From: Desulfosporosinus sp.
GTDB taxonomy: Bacteria > Bacillota > Desulfitobacteriia > Desulfitobacteriales > Desulfitobacteriaceae
Assembly: GCA_003513495.1 (NCBI GenBank)
Contig: DOPM01000058.1
Coordinates: forward strand, 124,001 to 188,000
Length of the DNA stretch: 64,000 bases
Reading direction: 5' to 3'
The notes beneath the pieces were generated by a model that was given only the letters and a program-made list of their open reading frames with translations, was not told the DNA's origin and ran no database searches. Shown one piece after another: positions 51,086 to 60,337 of the stretch (position 1 is its first letter; each line of letters opens with the position of its first letter). A program made the translations under genes and the position numbers.

Positions 51086-52564
51086 ATGGATAACAATTCA
51101 AGCGAGAAGAATATTCCTATAAGTAAAAATTATCAAGAAAACGTCGATTATCTCAACCGGGAGTTAGGAGTACCTGATTGTTTTGATATCGTACTTAGGG
51201 AAATGTCCATTGGCGGCAAGAAGGTCGCCATCTATTCTGTTAATGGGATGGTCAACACCCAAGTTGCAAGCCTAATTATTGACGCTTTAATTGACCTAGA
51301 ACGCTCAGACCTTATTGTCAATGCCTTAGATAAACTCGTCAAGGGGCGTATCGTTAATTTACAAGTTTCTGAAGCTCAAACCATGGATAAAGTGTTCTAT
51401 TTCGTTTTGTCAGGCCCCATGGCAATCTTTGTCGAAGGACAAGATAAAGCCATTATTGTCGATGCGCGGTCCTATCCTGCTCGTACGCCCCAGGAACCAG
51501 ATATTGAGCGAGTCACTCGGGGAAGTCGAGATGGATTTACTGAGACACTAGTCATGAATACAGCTTTAATACGCAGACGTTTAAGAGATCCCAAACTGCG
51601 TATGGAGTTAGTTCAGGTGGGCGGACGGTCGAAGACGGATGTTTGTATTGCCTACATTGAAGATATTACCAACTTAGATATGGTTAAGAAAATCCAAAAC
51701 GACATTCAAGGCATTAAAATTGACGGAATTCCTATGGCGGAAAAAAGTGTTGAGGAATTCATTCTGGGAAGTAAATTCTGGAACCCTTATCCACGTGTTC
51801 GTTATACTGAACGCCCAGATGTTGCTGCCATTCATTTGCTTGAAGGGTATGTTGTAATCATTGTAGATACTTCTCCCTCGGTCATGATTGCACCGTCGAC
51901 CTTCTGGAGTCACGTTCAGCATGCGGAAGAGTATCGGCAGGAACCGATTGTGGGTGCTTATCTGCGGTGGATACGATTCTTAGGAATCTTTTCGGCACTC
52001 TTTCTTTTACCCCTTTGGTTAGGGGCAGCCTTAAATCCGCATGTACTTCCTGAACCACTTCAGTTTATTGGTGTCACAGAACCGACAAAGGTCTCCCTAT
52101 TAATGCAAGTCATATTGGCTGAGCTGGGTGTCGATCTGTTGCGAATGGGTACAATTCATACTCCGGGTCCTCTAGGAACCGCCTTAGGTTTGATTGCTGC
52201 GTTTATGCTGGGAGACATTGCGGTGAAAGTGGGACTGTTTACCCCAGAGGTTGTCATGTATATAGCTATTGCTGCGGTGGGGACATTTGCGACACCTAGC
52301 TATGAATTAGGTTTAGCCAACCGATTATCCCGATTGTTCCTCATCATTATGACGGGACTCTTCAATTTCATTGGGTTTTGGATCGGTTTTGCAGTGGTAT
52401 TCTTTCTTTTATGGCGGACCAAATCCTTTGGCGTACCTTACCTCTGGCCTCTCATTCCCTTTGATTACAAAGCAATGAAGGCGATTCTGGTACGTTCGCC
52501 AGTTCCAATCAAAAACCAGCGTCCAAGTATTCTAAAACCTCAAGATAAAGATCGACAACCCTAA
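51086..52564 (+). CDS. spoVAF: Stage V sporulation protein AF (GerA-like)
   Basis: A 492-residue GerA/SpoVAF family membrane protein. Soluble N-terminal half (YLNRELGVPDCFDIVLREM, RSRDGFTETLVMNTALIRRR-like GSRDGFTETLVMN) then about five helices from residue 300. GerA-type proteins are germinant receptor A subunits; SpoVAF modulates germination. AGGGGGTG lies 7 nt before ATG 51086. Confidence 0.92.
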   Translation: MDNNSSEKNIPISKNYQENVDYLNRELGVPDCFDIVLREMSIGGKKVAIYSVNGMVNTQVASLIIDALIDLERSDLIVNALDKLVKGRIVNLQVSEAQTMDKVFYFVLSGPMAIFVEGQDKAIIVDARSYPARTPQEPDIERVTRGSRDGFTETLVMNTALIRRRLRDPKLRMELVQVGGRSKTDVCIAYIEDITNLDMVKKIQNDIQGIKIDGIPMAEKSVEEFILGSKFWNPYPRVRYTERPDVAAIHLLEGYVVIIVDTSPSVMIAPSTFWSHVQHAEEYRQEPIVGAYLRWIRFLGIFSALFLLPLWLGAALNPHVLPEPLQFIGVTEPTKVSLLMQVILAELGVDLLRMGTIHTPGPLGTALGLIAAFMLGDIAVKVGLFTPEVVMYIAIAAVGTFATPSYELGLANRLSRLFLIIMTGLFNFIGFWIGFAVVFFLLWRTKSFGVPYLWPLIPFDYKAMKAILVRSPVPIKNQRPSILKPQDKDRQP

Positions 52565-52600
52565 GCGAGGCACGAAGTTCGATGTGCGAGGTTCGATTCT
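52565..52600. repeat. Family-B repeat after spoVAF
   Basis: CGAGGCACGAAGTTCGATG and GCGAGGTTCGATTC directly follow the stop. Same modules as in the nadK-argR gap. Confidence 0.6.
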
Positions 52601-52690
52601 GGTACACTTATAAGTCTTGAAAATTGTATTCTGGAATAGGATGGTTTACTTATCTTACAAAGGGACTGTAATTGAGGGCAATGTCATTGC

Positions 52691-52770
52691 TATGAAAGCA
52701 ACTAAGGGCTATGTCATCCTGAAGGAGGGACGACTGAAGGATCTAGATCCTTCGCTAACGACAGGATGAT
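52691..52770 (-). repeat. Family-A repeat, copy 3 (reverse orientation)
   Basis: TATGAAAGCAACTAAGGGC, ATGTCATCCTGAAGGAGGG and GAAGGATCTAGATCCTTCGC are the reverse complement of the modules at 56253-56336. It lies before the DUF2229 gene and adds nothing coding. Confidence 0.72.
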
Positions 52771-52839
52771 AGAATAATCTTTTGTATTTCTCAGAAAAAA
52801 TCTTACAATTTGGAAGGTATATGAAAGGATGCAAGCTTA

Positions 52840-53958
52840 GTGAGAATTGGGTTTCCACGTGCTCTATATTATTTTGACTACTATCCTTTTTGGGCTGGCT
52901 TTTTTCATTGCTTAGATATTGAAGTAGTGACTTCACCGCCCACCCATCGACAAATTATGGATCAAGGTTTGAAAAAAGCTAGTGATGAGACCTGTTTACC
53001 CCTCAAACTTTTAGCAGGACATATTCAAGCCTTTAAGGATGTTGATTGGATTTTTCTGCCCCGTATCGTTAGTGTCGAGGCAGATACTTACACCTGTCCG
53101 AAATTTCTTGGCATTCCAGAAAGCATGCTTCCGGCCATTCCTCCAGGAATGTCCGTCCTAACCGTCAATCTAAACTGGCGAAAGGGTAAGCGTCAGGTAC
53201 TGAAGGACCTGGAGGTTTTGGGAGAGCAACTGGGTAAAAGCAAGGCCGATATACGTAAGGCCTTCAGCCAAGGTTTAGAATGGCAGCAAAACTATCAAGA
53301 CTCTATGGGAGCAGAGTGGAATTTTGAGGAGAGTATCCGAGAAATTAACCGGGCTAGGAAGAACTCAACGGAAAGTGTTCAAGTGCCCACCCTCGTTAGA
53401 TTGAAAGACCGTGTATTGGCAAAACTGCCAGCGAGGACATCCAAATATACGCCTGAGTCTCGGATAGTTGATCAGAAGACTACGGAACGTCTGAGAATTG
53501 GTTTAGTTGGACATTCTTATTTAACCCACGAGTCCTATGCCAACCTAAACCTTCTTAAAAGGCTTCGAGAGAAAGCAACGGTTGAATTAGTTCAAAACGT
53601 TAATCAAGAAGAAGTAAAGAGACATTTATCTGGACTGAGGAAAAAGTTATTCTGGAGTCACTCGAAGCAAATCTATGGTGCGGGTAAGAAGTTTGTTGCG
53701 GATCAAAAGGTTGATGGAATAATATATCTTACTTGTTTTGGATGTGGAACGGACTCTATGGTACAAGAACTTGTATCACACAAAGCTAGAGAACAACATA
53801 AACCCTATATGGTGGTTACTTTAGACGAACATAGCGGTGAGGCGGGTTTAGTCACTCGGCTGGAAGCATTTTTGGATATGGTGGAAAGGAGGAGGGCCCA
53901 TGAAGGTTACGTTTCCACATATGGGGAATGCTTGGATCGTAATTCAAACACTGTTTGA
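52840..53958 (+). CDS. DUF2229-type cysteine protein (COG3580-like)
   Basis: A 372-residue protein of the acyl-CoA dehydratase-activase-associated (DUF2229/BCR-HgdB-related) group. RIGFPRALYYFDYYPFWAGF opens it. Possible Fe-S ligands are in DETCLPLKLLAGH, YTCPKFLG and YLTCFGCGTDSMV; DEHSGEAGLVTRLEAFLDMV closes it. The ending recurs in the next gene, so the two are paralogues. GTG 52840 follows AAAGGATG. Part of a three-gene cluster; substrate unknown. Confidence 0.82.
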   Translation: MRIGFPRALYYFDYYPFWAGFFHCLDIEVVTSPPTHRQIMDQGLKKASDETCLPLKLLAGHIQAFKDVDWIFLPRIVSVEADTYTCPKFLGIPESMLPAIPPGMSVLTVNLNWRKGKRQVLKDLEVLGEQLGKSKADIRKAFSQGLEWQQNYQDSMGAEWNFEESIREINRARKNSTESVQVPTLVRLKDRVLAKLPARTSKYTPESRIVDQKTTERLRIGLVGHSYLTHESYANLNLLKRLREKATVELVQNVNQEEVKRHLSGLRKKLFWSHSKQIYGAGKKFVADQKVDGIIYLTCFGCGTDSMVQELVSHKAREQHKPYMVVTLDEHSGEAGLVTRLEAFLDMVERRRAHEGYVSTYGECLDRNSNTV

Positions 53959-55045
53959 ATCCCTCAATGTTGAGGTCGTAGTTCCGCCCTTCAATAGTAA
54001 ACGGACGTTAAATTTAGGTACAAAATTATCACCAGAATCCGCCTGTTTACCATTAAAATTAAACCTTGGCAATTATCTGGAGGCCGCTAGCCAAGGAGCG
54101 GACACGATTGTAATTACTGGAGGAATTGGCCCGTGCCGATTTGGCTATTATGGGGAAGTGGAACGACAGATCCTTCGCGACGCTGGGTATAACTACGAAG
54201 TTGTTACACTTGAACCACCTGATGGAAGTTTACTGGGCTTGGGCAAACGTATTCGTTTTTTAGCTGGATCGAAGAATTCCTGGACAAAGATTTTAAAAGC
54301 TATGCGATTTGCCTATTTAAAAAGTGTTGCTTTAGACCGAGTCGAAGATTTGATCCACGCAGCTCGACCGAGGCTTCCAGAACCTATCCTTACAGAAAAA
54401 TTATATGAACAGGCCAGGGAGCGGCTTGCCCAGACAATGTCGGAAAAAGGGATTCAGGATACGGTTCGTTGGGTGCAGGAGAGCATTCGTGAACGTCAAG
54501 AGGCAGTCAATAATTCAGAGAGAATTAATAAACCCTTGAGAATTGGAATTGTTGGTGAGATATATACAATTCTTGATCCCTTTAGTTCAGTGGGTATAGA
54601 GGAAGAACTCGGACGCTTAGGGGTGGAAGTAGATCGTTCTATTTATCTTTCAGGGTGGGTCGGAAGTCATATCTTTCGAGGGATCGCACCAGGCTATCGC
54701 TCAATTAGATCCTATCCTAGGCATGCTAAGCCCTTTTTGCCGCATTTTGTAGGGGGGCATGGTGTGGAAACTGTTGGTGCTGCCGTAAAGTATGCACGGG
54801 AAGGGTATGATGGAATCATTCAAGTGTTTCCGTTGTCTTGTATGCCAGAAATTGTAGCAGCCAGTGTTTTGCCGAAGGTTCAAGAAGCTTATAATATACC
54901 GATTATGACGCTTATCGTCGATGAGCATACGGGTCATGCAGGAATACAAACTCGCTTAGAAGCCTACGTTGACCTGCTTGAACGTCCGCGTCATCTGCGA
55001 GAGAGCATTGAAACAAGAGAAGGAGTGTTAAGTGTTGGTGGATGA
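53900..55045 (+). CDS. DUF2229-type cysteine protein, second paralogue (COG3581-like)
   Basis: A 381-residue partner of the preceding protein. KVTFPHMGNAWIVIQTLFES, the Cys motif ESACLPLKLNLGNYLEA, GGIGPCRFGYYGEVERQI, FPLSCMPEIVAASVLP, and DEHTGHAGIQTRLEAYVDLL. GGAGGAGG precedes ATG 53900, inside the upstream gene (59-base overlap), which suggests strict coupling and a heteromeric complex with Fe-S clusters at the shared Cys positions. Confidence 0.82.
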   Translation: MKVTFPHMGNAWIVIQTLFESLNVEVVVPPFNSKRTLNLGTKLSPESACLPLKLNLGNYLEAASQGADTIVITGGIGPCRFGYYGEVERQILRDAGYNYEVVTLEPPDGSLLGLGKRIRFLAGSKNSWTKILKAMRFAYLKSVALDRVEDLIHAARPRLPEPILTEKLYEQARERLAQTMSEKGIQDTVRWVQESIRERQEAVNNSERINKPLRIGIVGEIYTILDPFSSVGIEEELGRLGVEVDRSIYLSGWVGSHIFRGIAPGYRSIRSYPRHAKPFLPHFVGGHGVETVGAAVKYAREGYDGIIQVFPLSCMPEIVAASVLPKVQEAYNIPIMTLIVDEHTGHAGIQTRLEAYVDLLERPRHLRESIETREGVLSVGG

Positions 55046-56111
55046 TAAATACTTTCTTGGTGTTGATGTTGGGTCAGTTAGCACAAATATGGTCTTACTC
55101 AGACCGGACAATACCGTGAAAGAAGCGCTTTATCTAAGAACACAAGGACGTCCGATGCAAATCATTCAAGAAGGGATTAAACAAATTAGGTCTAAGATAG
55201 GGAAATCAGCTGAAATCATCGGCGTGGGAGCTACTGGCAGTGCCCGTCAGCTTGCGGCAACGTTATTAGGAGCTGATGTGGTGAAAAATGAGATAACGGC
55301 TCATGCAGTAGCCGCTTCTAGAGTTAACCCTCAAGTGCAAACCATCCTTGAAATTGGCGGACAGGATTCTAAGATCATTATTCTCCGAGACGGTGTTGTC
55401 TCCGATTTTGCCATGAATACCGTTTGTGCAGCCGGAACAGGATCGTTTCTTGATCAACAGGCCTCTAGATTAGGAATTAAGATTGAGGAATTTGGTCCTC
55501 TAGCCCTTGAAGCGAAAAATCCGGTGAGGATTGCCGGACGCTGCTCAGTTTTCGCGGAATCCGATATGATTCACAAACAGCAGCTAGGGCATTCACTTCC
55601 TGATATATTAGCAGGACTTTGCCAGGCCATGGTGCGGAATTATTTAAACAATGTCGGTAAAAACAAAGACATTCGAGGTCCTATCTTTTTCCAAGGGGGT
55701 GTGGCTGCCAACCCAGGCATATGTAAAGCCTTTGAAGAAGAGATAGGTCAATCCATTATAGTACCCGAAAATTATGACGTCATGGGTGCCTTAGGTGCGG
55801 CTTATCTCGCTCAGGAAAAAGTAGGATCACGTCCAGGTACATTGACCCAATTTCGTGGCTTAAATCTAGGTGAGACTCAATTCCAAGCGAAAAGCTTCGA
55901 TTGTACAGGGTGTGCAAATCGATGTGAAGTTGTTGAGATCACACAAGATGGAGCGAGCTTGGCCAGATGGGGAGACCGCTGCGGCAAGTGGTCTGGTGCA
56001 GGGGTTGCCGGAACTATTACTGGTACAAGTGAAGTAAACCTAAAAGAAGAAAAACAAAAAGAAGAAAAACAAAAAGAAGAAAAACAAAAAGAAGAAAAAC
56101 GGGGAGCTTAG
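55032..56111 (+). CDS. ASKHA-family ATPase, acyl-CoA dehydratase activase type
   Basis: A 359-residue BadF/BcrA/HgdC-like ATPase: FLGVDVGSVSTNMVLL, LEIGGQDSKIIILRDG, NTVCAAGTGSFLDQQASRLG and AGRCSVFAESDMIHKQQ. The last two contain the Cys residues that usually hold one 4Fe-4S cluster between two subunits. After the domain comes CTGCANRC (about residue 295) and a highly charged tail with four KEEKQ units. It would hand ATP-driven electrons to the two DUF2229 proteins. GTG start behind AAGGAG. Confidence 0.87.
   Translation: MLVDDKYFLGVDVGSVSTNMVLLRPDNTVKEALYLRTQGRPMQIIQEGIKQIRSKIGKSAEIIGVGATGSARQLAATLLGADVVKNEITAHAVAASRVNPQVQTILEIGGQDSKIIILRDGVVSDFAMNTVCAAGTGSFLDQQASRLGIKIEEFGPLALEAKNPVRIAGRCSVFAESDMIHKQQLGHSLPDILAGLCQAMVRNYLNNVGKNKDIRGPIFFQGGVAANPGICKAFEEEIGQSIIVPENYDVMGALGAAYLAQEKVGSRPGTLTQFRGLNLGETQFQAKSFDCTGCANRCEVVEITQDGASLARWGDRCGKWSGAGVAGTITGTSEVNLKEEKQKEEKQKEEKQKEEKRGA
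56044..56100 (+). repeat. 15-bp tandem repeat in the ATPase C-terminus
   Basis: The unit AAAGAAGAAAAACAA is repeated about four times and encodes KEEKQ. Slippage by one unit keeps the frame. Confidence 0.85.
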
Positions 56112-56162
56112 CGAGTTAGGGATAAGGTTAAACGGAGTGGGTCAAGATGATCCTCAAATTAT

Positions 56163-56212
56163 AAATAGACGGTTTTAGCATATAAGTGATTGCTAAAAAC
56201 CGTCTATTTTTT
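56163..56212 (+). terminator. Terminator after the ATPase gene
   Basis: AAATAGACGGTTTTAGCA (56163-56180) pairs with TGCTAAAAACCGTCTATTT (56191-56209, one bulge) and ends in T6. Confidence 0.88.
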
Positions 56213-56252
56213 AACGTATCATAAAGTATAACTTTAGGGTCCTCTTCACTCA

Positions 56253-56336
56253 TGTCATCCTGAGCGCAGCGAAGGACCTAGATCCTTCAGTCGTCCCTCC
56301 TTCAGGATGACATAGCGCTTAAGTTGCTTTTATAGC
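56253..56336 (+). repeat. Family-A dispersed palindromic repeat, copy 4
   Basis: TGTCATCCTGAGCGCAGCG, the central inverted GAAGGA-CCTAGA-TCCTTC, and TCAGGATGACATAGCGC with tail AAGTTGCTTTTATAG. The ends are inverted copies, giving a long hairpin. The remainder of the 56112-56590 gap has only the terminator and a weak hairpin at 56351-56372. Confidence 0.8.
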
Positions 56337-56590
56337 AGAGATGTATAGTAAAAAGACGCGTAGCGTTTTTCTTATCCTAGAGTTCTGAGGTTCACCTGTG
56401 CAGATTTTTAGGGGCTATTTCCTATTTAGAGTACTTTTTTATTGCTTGATTTTGAAATTCATCACCGGGTAGCAAAAATTAACATATGGCATGAAGTCTA
56501 TTATTCTTAATAAGATTTAATACCTCATCTCTTTAGGAGTGTGGCAGAGGTATCGAATATATGAGGACCCTTGAGAAGGAGGCATAAAGT

Positions 56591-57925
56591 GTGAGGTTGC
56601 ACGGAACCCAAGTCATAAATCAGCAGGGTCATTTGGAAATAGGCGGATGCGATACGGTTGAACTGGCTAGAGAGTTTGGAACCCCCTTATACATCATGGA
56701 TGAAGCCCACATTCGTGACACTTGCCAGCAATATCATCGTTCCTTTGTCAGAGGTATGGAGAATGCAGAAGTTATTTATGCATCAAAAGCATTTTTAACC
56801 TTAGCAATGTGCCGAATTATTGAAGAAGAGGGTTTGGGTTTAGATGTGGTCTCCGGGGGAGAGCTCTATACGGCCCTTCAAGCTAATTTTCCAGTGAAAA
56901 ATATTTACTTACATGGCAATAATAAGTCCAAAGAAGAATTGTCGATGGCGATCAATTCCGGAGTAGGGAGAATTGTCGTTGATAATTTTTATGAGATGAG
57001 CCTACTCAATGATTTAGCTAAAGAGTTGAATCAACAAGTTGACATTCTCCTTCGCATAACCCCTGGAATTGAAGCGCATACACATGAGTATATACAAACA
57101 GGTCAAATCGATTCTAAATTCGGTTTTACGTTATCGGACGGTACTGCAGACCAAGCACTCGATTTAGTGTTAGATTACTCCAATCTCGTGGTTAAAGGGC
57201 TTCATGCTCATATCGGGTCGCAGATCTTTGAATTAGATTCCTATCGGCATGAAGTTCGGATTATGATCAAGTATATGGCAAGTGTTTATGCGCGCAGGAA
57301 TTGCCTTCTACAGGAATTGAACCTAGGTGGGGGATTTGGGATATACTATGCCTCTGGTGATGAACCCGCTAAAATATCGGATTATGCTAGAACGGTTCAA
57401 GCTGCTGTAGAGGAGGCTTGCCAGAGTTTGAATTTCCCACGCCCTAAAATTATAGTTGAGCCGGGGCGTTCAATCGTGGGAACAGCTGGAATAACCCTTT
57501 ATTCAATAGGTTCAATCAAAGAAATTCCAGGGATTCGTAAATATGTTGCCGTTGATGGAGGTATGACAGATAATCCTCGTCCTTCACTTTATCAAGCCCG
57601 TTATGAGGCAGTTGTTGCGAACCGATCGAATGAAGAAGCAACGGAGACTGTTTCTATTACAGGAAAGTGTTGTGAGTCCGGAGATATGTTAATTTGGGAT
57701 ATCGATTTGCCAAAGATAAACTCGGGGGACCTGCTTGCCGTTTTATCAACGGGGGCCTATAACTATTCTATGTCCTCCAATTACAATCTGCTTCCACGAC
57801 CGGAGGTTATCCTGGTAAAGGACGGTCATGGGGATGTCATTGTAAAACGTGAAACTCACTCGGATTTGTTGAGAAACGATGTTTTGCCTGAACGGTTAAA
57901 GCAAGTGCAAATAGCAAGCAGATAA
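56591..57925 (+). CDS. lysA: Diaminopimelate decarboxylase
   Basis: A 444-residue PLP enzyme converting meso-DAP to lysine. PLP Lys in EVIYASKAFLTLAM, HIGSQIFE, LNLGGGFGIYY, VEPGRSIVGTAG and the CCESGD active-site Cys. GTG 56591 lies 8 nt after AAGGAGG. In Bacillus lysA follows the spoVA operon, as here with three genes inserted. No lysine riboswitch seen upstream. Confidence 0.95.
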   Translation: MRLHGTQVINQQGHLEIGGCDTVELAREFGTPLYIMDEAHIRDTCQQYHRSFVRGMENAEVIYASKAFLTLAMCRIIEEEGLGLDVVSGGELYTALQANFPVKNIYLHGNNKSKEELSMAINSGVGRIVVDNFYEMSLLNDLAKELNQQVDILLRITPGIEAHTHEYIQTGQIDSKFGFTLSDGTADQALDLVLDYSNLVVKGLHAHIGSQIFELDSYRHEVRIMIKYMASVYARRNCLLQELNLGGGFGIYYASGDEPAKISDYARTVQAAVEEACQSLNFPRPKIIVEPGRSIVGTAGITLYSIGSIKEIPGIRKYVAVDGGMTDNPRPSLYQARYEAVVANRSNEEATETVSITGKCCESGDMLIWDIDLPKINSGDLLAVLSTGAYNYSMSSNYNLLPRPEVILVKDGHGDVIVKRETHSDLLRNDVLPERLKQVQIASR

Positions 57926-58001
57926 CTTCTTGATCTTTAGTTGAAGGAGTCCACTTAGAAAACTTAAACAAGTAAGGTTATGAAGAACCGGGATGGCACA
58001 G

Positions 58002-58045
58002 AAAAGGACGTATGCACGTTTAATTAACGTAATACGTCCTTTTTT
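58002..58045. terminator. Bidirectional terminator between lysA and the minus-strand gene
   Basis: AAAAGGACGTAT (58002-58013) pairs with ATACGTCCTTTT (58032-58043), with an inner ACGTT/AACGT stem. T tracts on both sides; it overlaps the last codons of the minus-strand gene. Confidence 0.85.
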
Positions 58046-58442
58046 GTGGACGAACAATGACAAGATCGAGGGCAACCAAGATAAGGGTTGCGATCAGAAC
58101 AATGACCAATCCTTTAGAGGAAACCGTTGGTGCATAAGAAAAGGCGGGAACAGAATAAGAGGAGAGGGGAATAGGGGAAGGGCTTGGGTATCCGGATGGG
58201 GCAGGATAATAAGGATAAGGTTGCGGGGCATAGGGCTTGGGTGATAGAACGCTGTAAGGAGATTGAACTCTGTAGGAAGATTGAGGAGTATAGAGAGAGG
58301 GTGTAGGGTGATAGGCGTTGCTTCTATTAGCATTGACTTGTTGCGGGGGATAATATGTGGGTGTGGATCGAGTTGAGTAATGATGAAAGAGGCATGGATT
58401 CCTTAGAACAGGTGTATTGACACGGGAGTATCCATGATTCAA
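58020..58442 (-). CDS. Pro/Tyr/Ser-rich protein with C-terminal membrane helix, unknown
   Basis: A 140-residue protein: residues about 20-105 are low-complexity Pro/Tyr/Ser (PYAPQPYPYYPAPSGYPSP), then one membrane helix (GLVIVLIATLILVALDLVIV) and a basic tail. Tail-anchored spore-coat or envelope protein is a guess. TTG 58442 lies 7 nt from AAAGGGGAG on this strand. The overlapping plus-strand frame at 57993 is less likely. Confidence 0.7.
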   Translation of the reverse strand: MNHGYSRVNTPVLRNPCLFHHYSTRSTPTYYPPQQVNANRSNAYHPTPSLYTPQSSYRVQSPYSVLSPKPYAPQPYPYYPAPSGYPSPSPIPLSSYSVPAFSYAPTVSSKGLVIVLIATLILVALDLVIVRPQKRTYYVN

Positions 58443-58692
58443 TTCACGTCTCCCCTTTCTAATTGAACATCGGTTTTGTAAATACCAAGATTAAGAAATC
58501 AAGACTGAAGCTCTTGTATTGGTATTATATGTATATATTTTCCAAACTGCTACCTTTTGTAAAGAATTCAAAATCAAGATCGTAACAATAAGGGTTTCCA
58601 AGATTATTCTCTTTTTTTTGCTACAGATCAGGAATATTTACGAGGAGATTGTTTGATGCTAAAGGAAAAGAGTTAGAATGGAGTGGACTCGG

Positions 58693-59838
58693 ATGAAAGA
58701 AACTAAAAACTCTGCGAAAACGCTTTTCCGGGTCATTGAAGTCTACACAAAACCCTTACTGCTGGGATTCTTTTTAGGAATGAGCTTAGTTTTAGGGTTT
58801 TTCCTGGCAAATCAGGTTATTGGAAATGAAAAAACCCCTCTTACTCTCGCCAAGATGAGGGAAGAATCAAACCGACTGGAAAAGGAAAACCCAATCGAAA
58901 CAAGTTTAGTCGATCAAGGTGAGACAAACTACAACCAAATAACAGAAGAAGCCCAAGATATAGAAGACCTTGAGACAGAAGCTTCCAAGTCTAATGATAG
59001 TCCAGATCCGATGCTTCATAATACTAATGATGACGTTGAAGAGACAATCCTCGCCTATAATAAAAAGCACTTTTCAGTACTCTTAGTAGGTGTAGATCAA
59101 CGACCTAATGAAACAACCATCAGTAACACGGATACTCTTTTGGTAGCCAGTATCAATACTGAGAATGGTCAAGTCACTCTTCTCTCTATCCCCCGAGATA
59201 CACAGGTTAATATTCCTGGTTATGGGAAGGGGAAAATCAATGCTGCTGCACGATTAGGTAAAGGTCTTAAGACAACTGAAGCCCTAGTTGAAGAACTAAT
59301 AGGCCAACCTATCGATGGCTATGTTCTAACGAATTTCACAGGATTCAAGTCAATTATTGATACTCTTGGAGGAATCACTCTTACGATTGATAAAGACATG
59401 TATTATGTTACAGGAGACAAGGAAGATGGTATTATCAACTTGAAAAAGGGTACTCAGCGTGTAAATGGCACTCAGGCCTTACAATATGCAAGGTTCCGTC
59501 AAGATGCTTTGGCAGATATTTCAAGAACTGCACGGCAACAATCCGTTCTAAAAGCAGTTCAGAAGGAGTTTCTGCAAGTTAAGACCTTGCCAAAATTGCC
59601 GGGGCTGATTTCACAGATTACCAAATGTACAGAAACCAACCTTTCCGTAGGGCAACTTTGGTCACTGTCAAATATTTTGCTGCGCTTTAAAAATCCAGAC
59701 ATTAACTCTCAGACCTTACCGGGTAATTTTCTTATTGAAGAGGATGTTAGTTATTGGAAAGTAAATCCTCGGAAGGCACCTGCCCTTGTAAAGCGGTTAA
59801 TAGAAGAGGGGAAAACAGCTTCAGTATTTTTTCAGTAG
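58693..59838 (+). CDS. LytR-CpsA-Psr (LCP) family phosphotransferase
   Basis: About 381 residues. One N-terminal membrane helix (LLLGFFLGMSLVLGFFLANQ), an acidic linker, and the LCP domain (about 125-285): FSVLLVGVDQRPNET, TDTLLVASINTENGQVTLL, SIPRDTQVNIPGYGKGKINA and ALQYARFRQDALADISRTAR-like Arg residues. LCP enzymes attach teichoic acids or other polymers to peptidoglycan. ATG 58693 follows GGAGTGG; ATG 58678 is the alternative. Confidence 0.9.
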   Translation: MKETKNSAKTLFRVIEVYTKPLLLGFFLGMSLVLGFFLANQVIGNEKTPLTLAKMREESNRLEKENPIETSLVDQGETNYNQITEEAQDIEDLETEASKSNDSPDPMLHNTNDDVEETILAYNKKHFSVLLVGVDQRPNETTISNTDTLLVASINTENGQVTLLSIPRDTQVNIPGYGKGKINAAARLGKGLKTTEALVEELIGQPIDGYVLTNFTGFKSIIDTLGGITLTIDKDMYYVTGDKEDGIINLKKGTQRVNGTQALQYARFRQDALADISRTARQQSVLKAVQKEFLQVKTLPKLPGLISQITKCTETNLSVGQLWSLSNILLRFKNPDINSQTLPGNFLIEEDVSYWKVNPRKAPALVKRLIEEGKTASVFFQ

Positions 59839-59871
59839 GGCAATCCACAAATTTTCCCCCAATACAGTCCC

Positions 59872-59900
59872 TTGTCATTTTAGTTAAACGGTTATATACT
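59872..59900 (+). promoter_or_regulatory. Sigma-A-type promoter before the 59943 gene
   Basis: TTGTCA (59872-59877), 17-nt spacer, TATACT (59895-59900). Confidence 0.55.
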
Positions 59901-59942
59901 ATATAGGATTCATTTTGAAGGTAAATTTTTGGAGGGTGGACA

Positions 59943-60284
59943 TTGGATAAGCTGCTTGAGAAGTTGAAAGAATACTTACACATGGAGACGGAAATTCCCT
60001 TTGAGGAGTTTTCCCAGTATTATCAGAAACTAATTGCTGAACTAAACCTAACGTTTAATGACCTGGATAATGATGCTCGCGTAAAGGCTCTCTATATTTG
60101 TTCCATCGTGCAGTCTAATGCGGAAGCACGAGCAAAAGAGAGTAAAGTCAATGCCAAGGCTTTCAAAAAAATGAGTGCCAAAAGCGGATTTTGGGCAGAT
60201 GCTATTAAGTTCAACTTAGGCAAAAGTGGAATGTCTCCTGAGGAGATTGAAAAAGCGACAGAAGAAATTAATGAGAACATTTGA
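59943..60284 (+). CDS. Small acidic/helical protein, unknown
   Basis: A 113-residue soluble, mostly helical protein (KLLEKLKEYLHMETEIPFEE; SPEEIEKATEEINENI). No family recognised. Charged, no Cys, no membrane segment. TTG start follows GGAGGGTGG, and its own promoter precedes it, so it is likely a real gene. Confidence 0.72.
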   Translation: MDKLLEKLKEYLHMETEIPFEEFSQYYQKLIAELNLTFNDLDNDARVKALYICSIVQSNAEARAKESKVNAKAFKKMSAKSGFWADAIKFNLGKSGMSPEEIEKATEEINENI

Positions 60285-60337
60285 TTAATCGATTATCCAA
60301 ATGAATTGTTGGTTAAAGTTGAAGACCAGACTATAAG

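Noticed and set aside
56332..56590. Lysine riboswitch (L box) upstream of lysA
   Set aside because: The characteristic conserved core blocks are not present; only a weak hairpin is seen.
57993..58244. Plus-strand frame opposite the Pro/Tyr-rich protein
   Set aside because: It overlaps a bidirectional terminator, has a low-complexity Gly/Arg composition mirrored from the other strand, and lacks a ribosome site.
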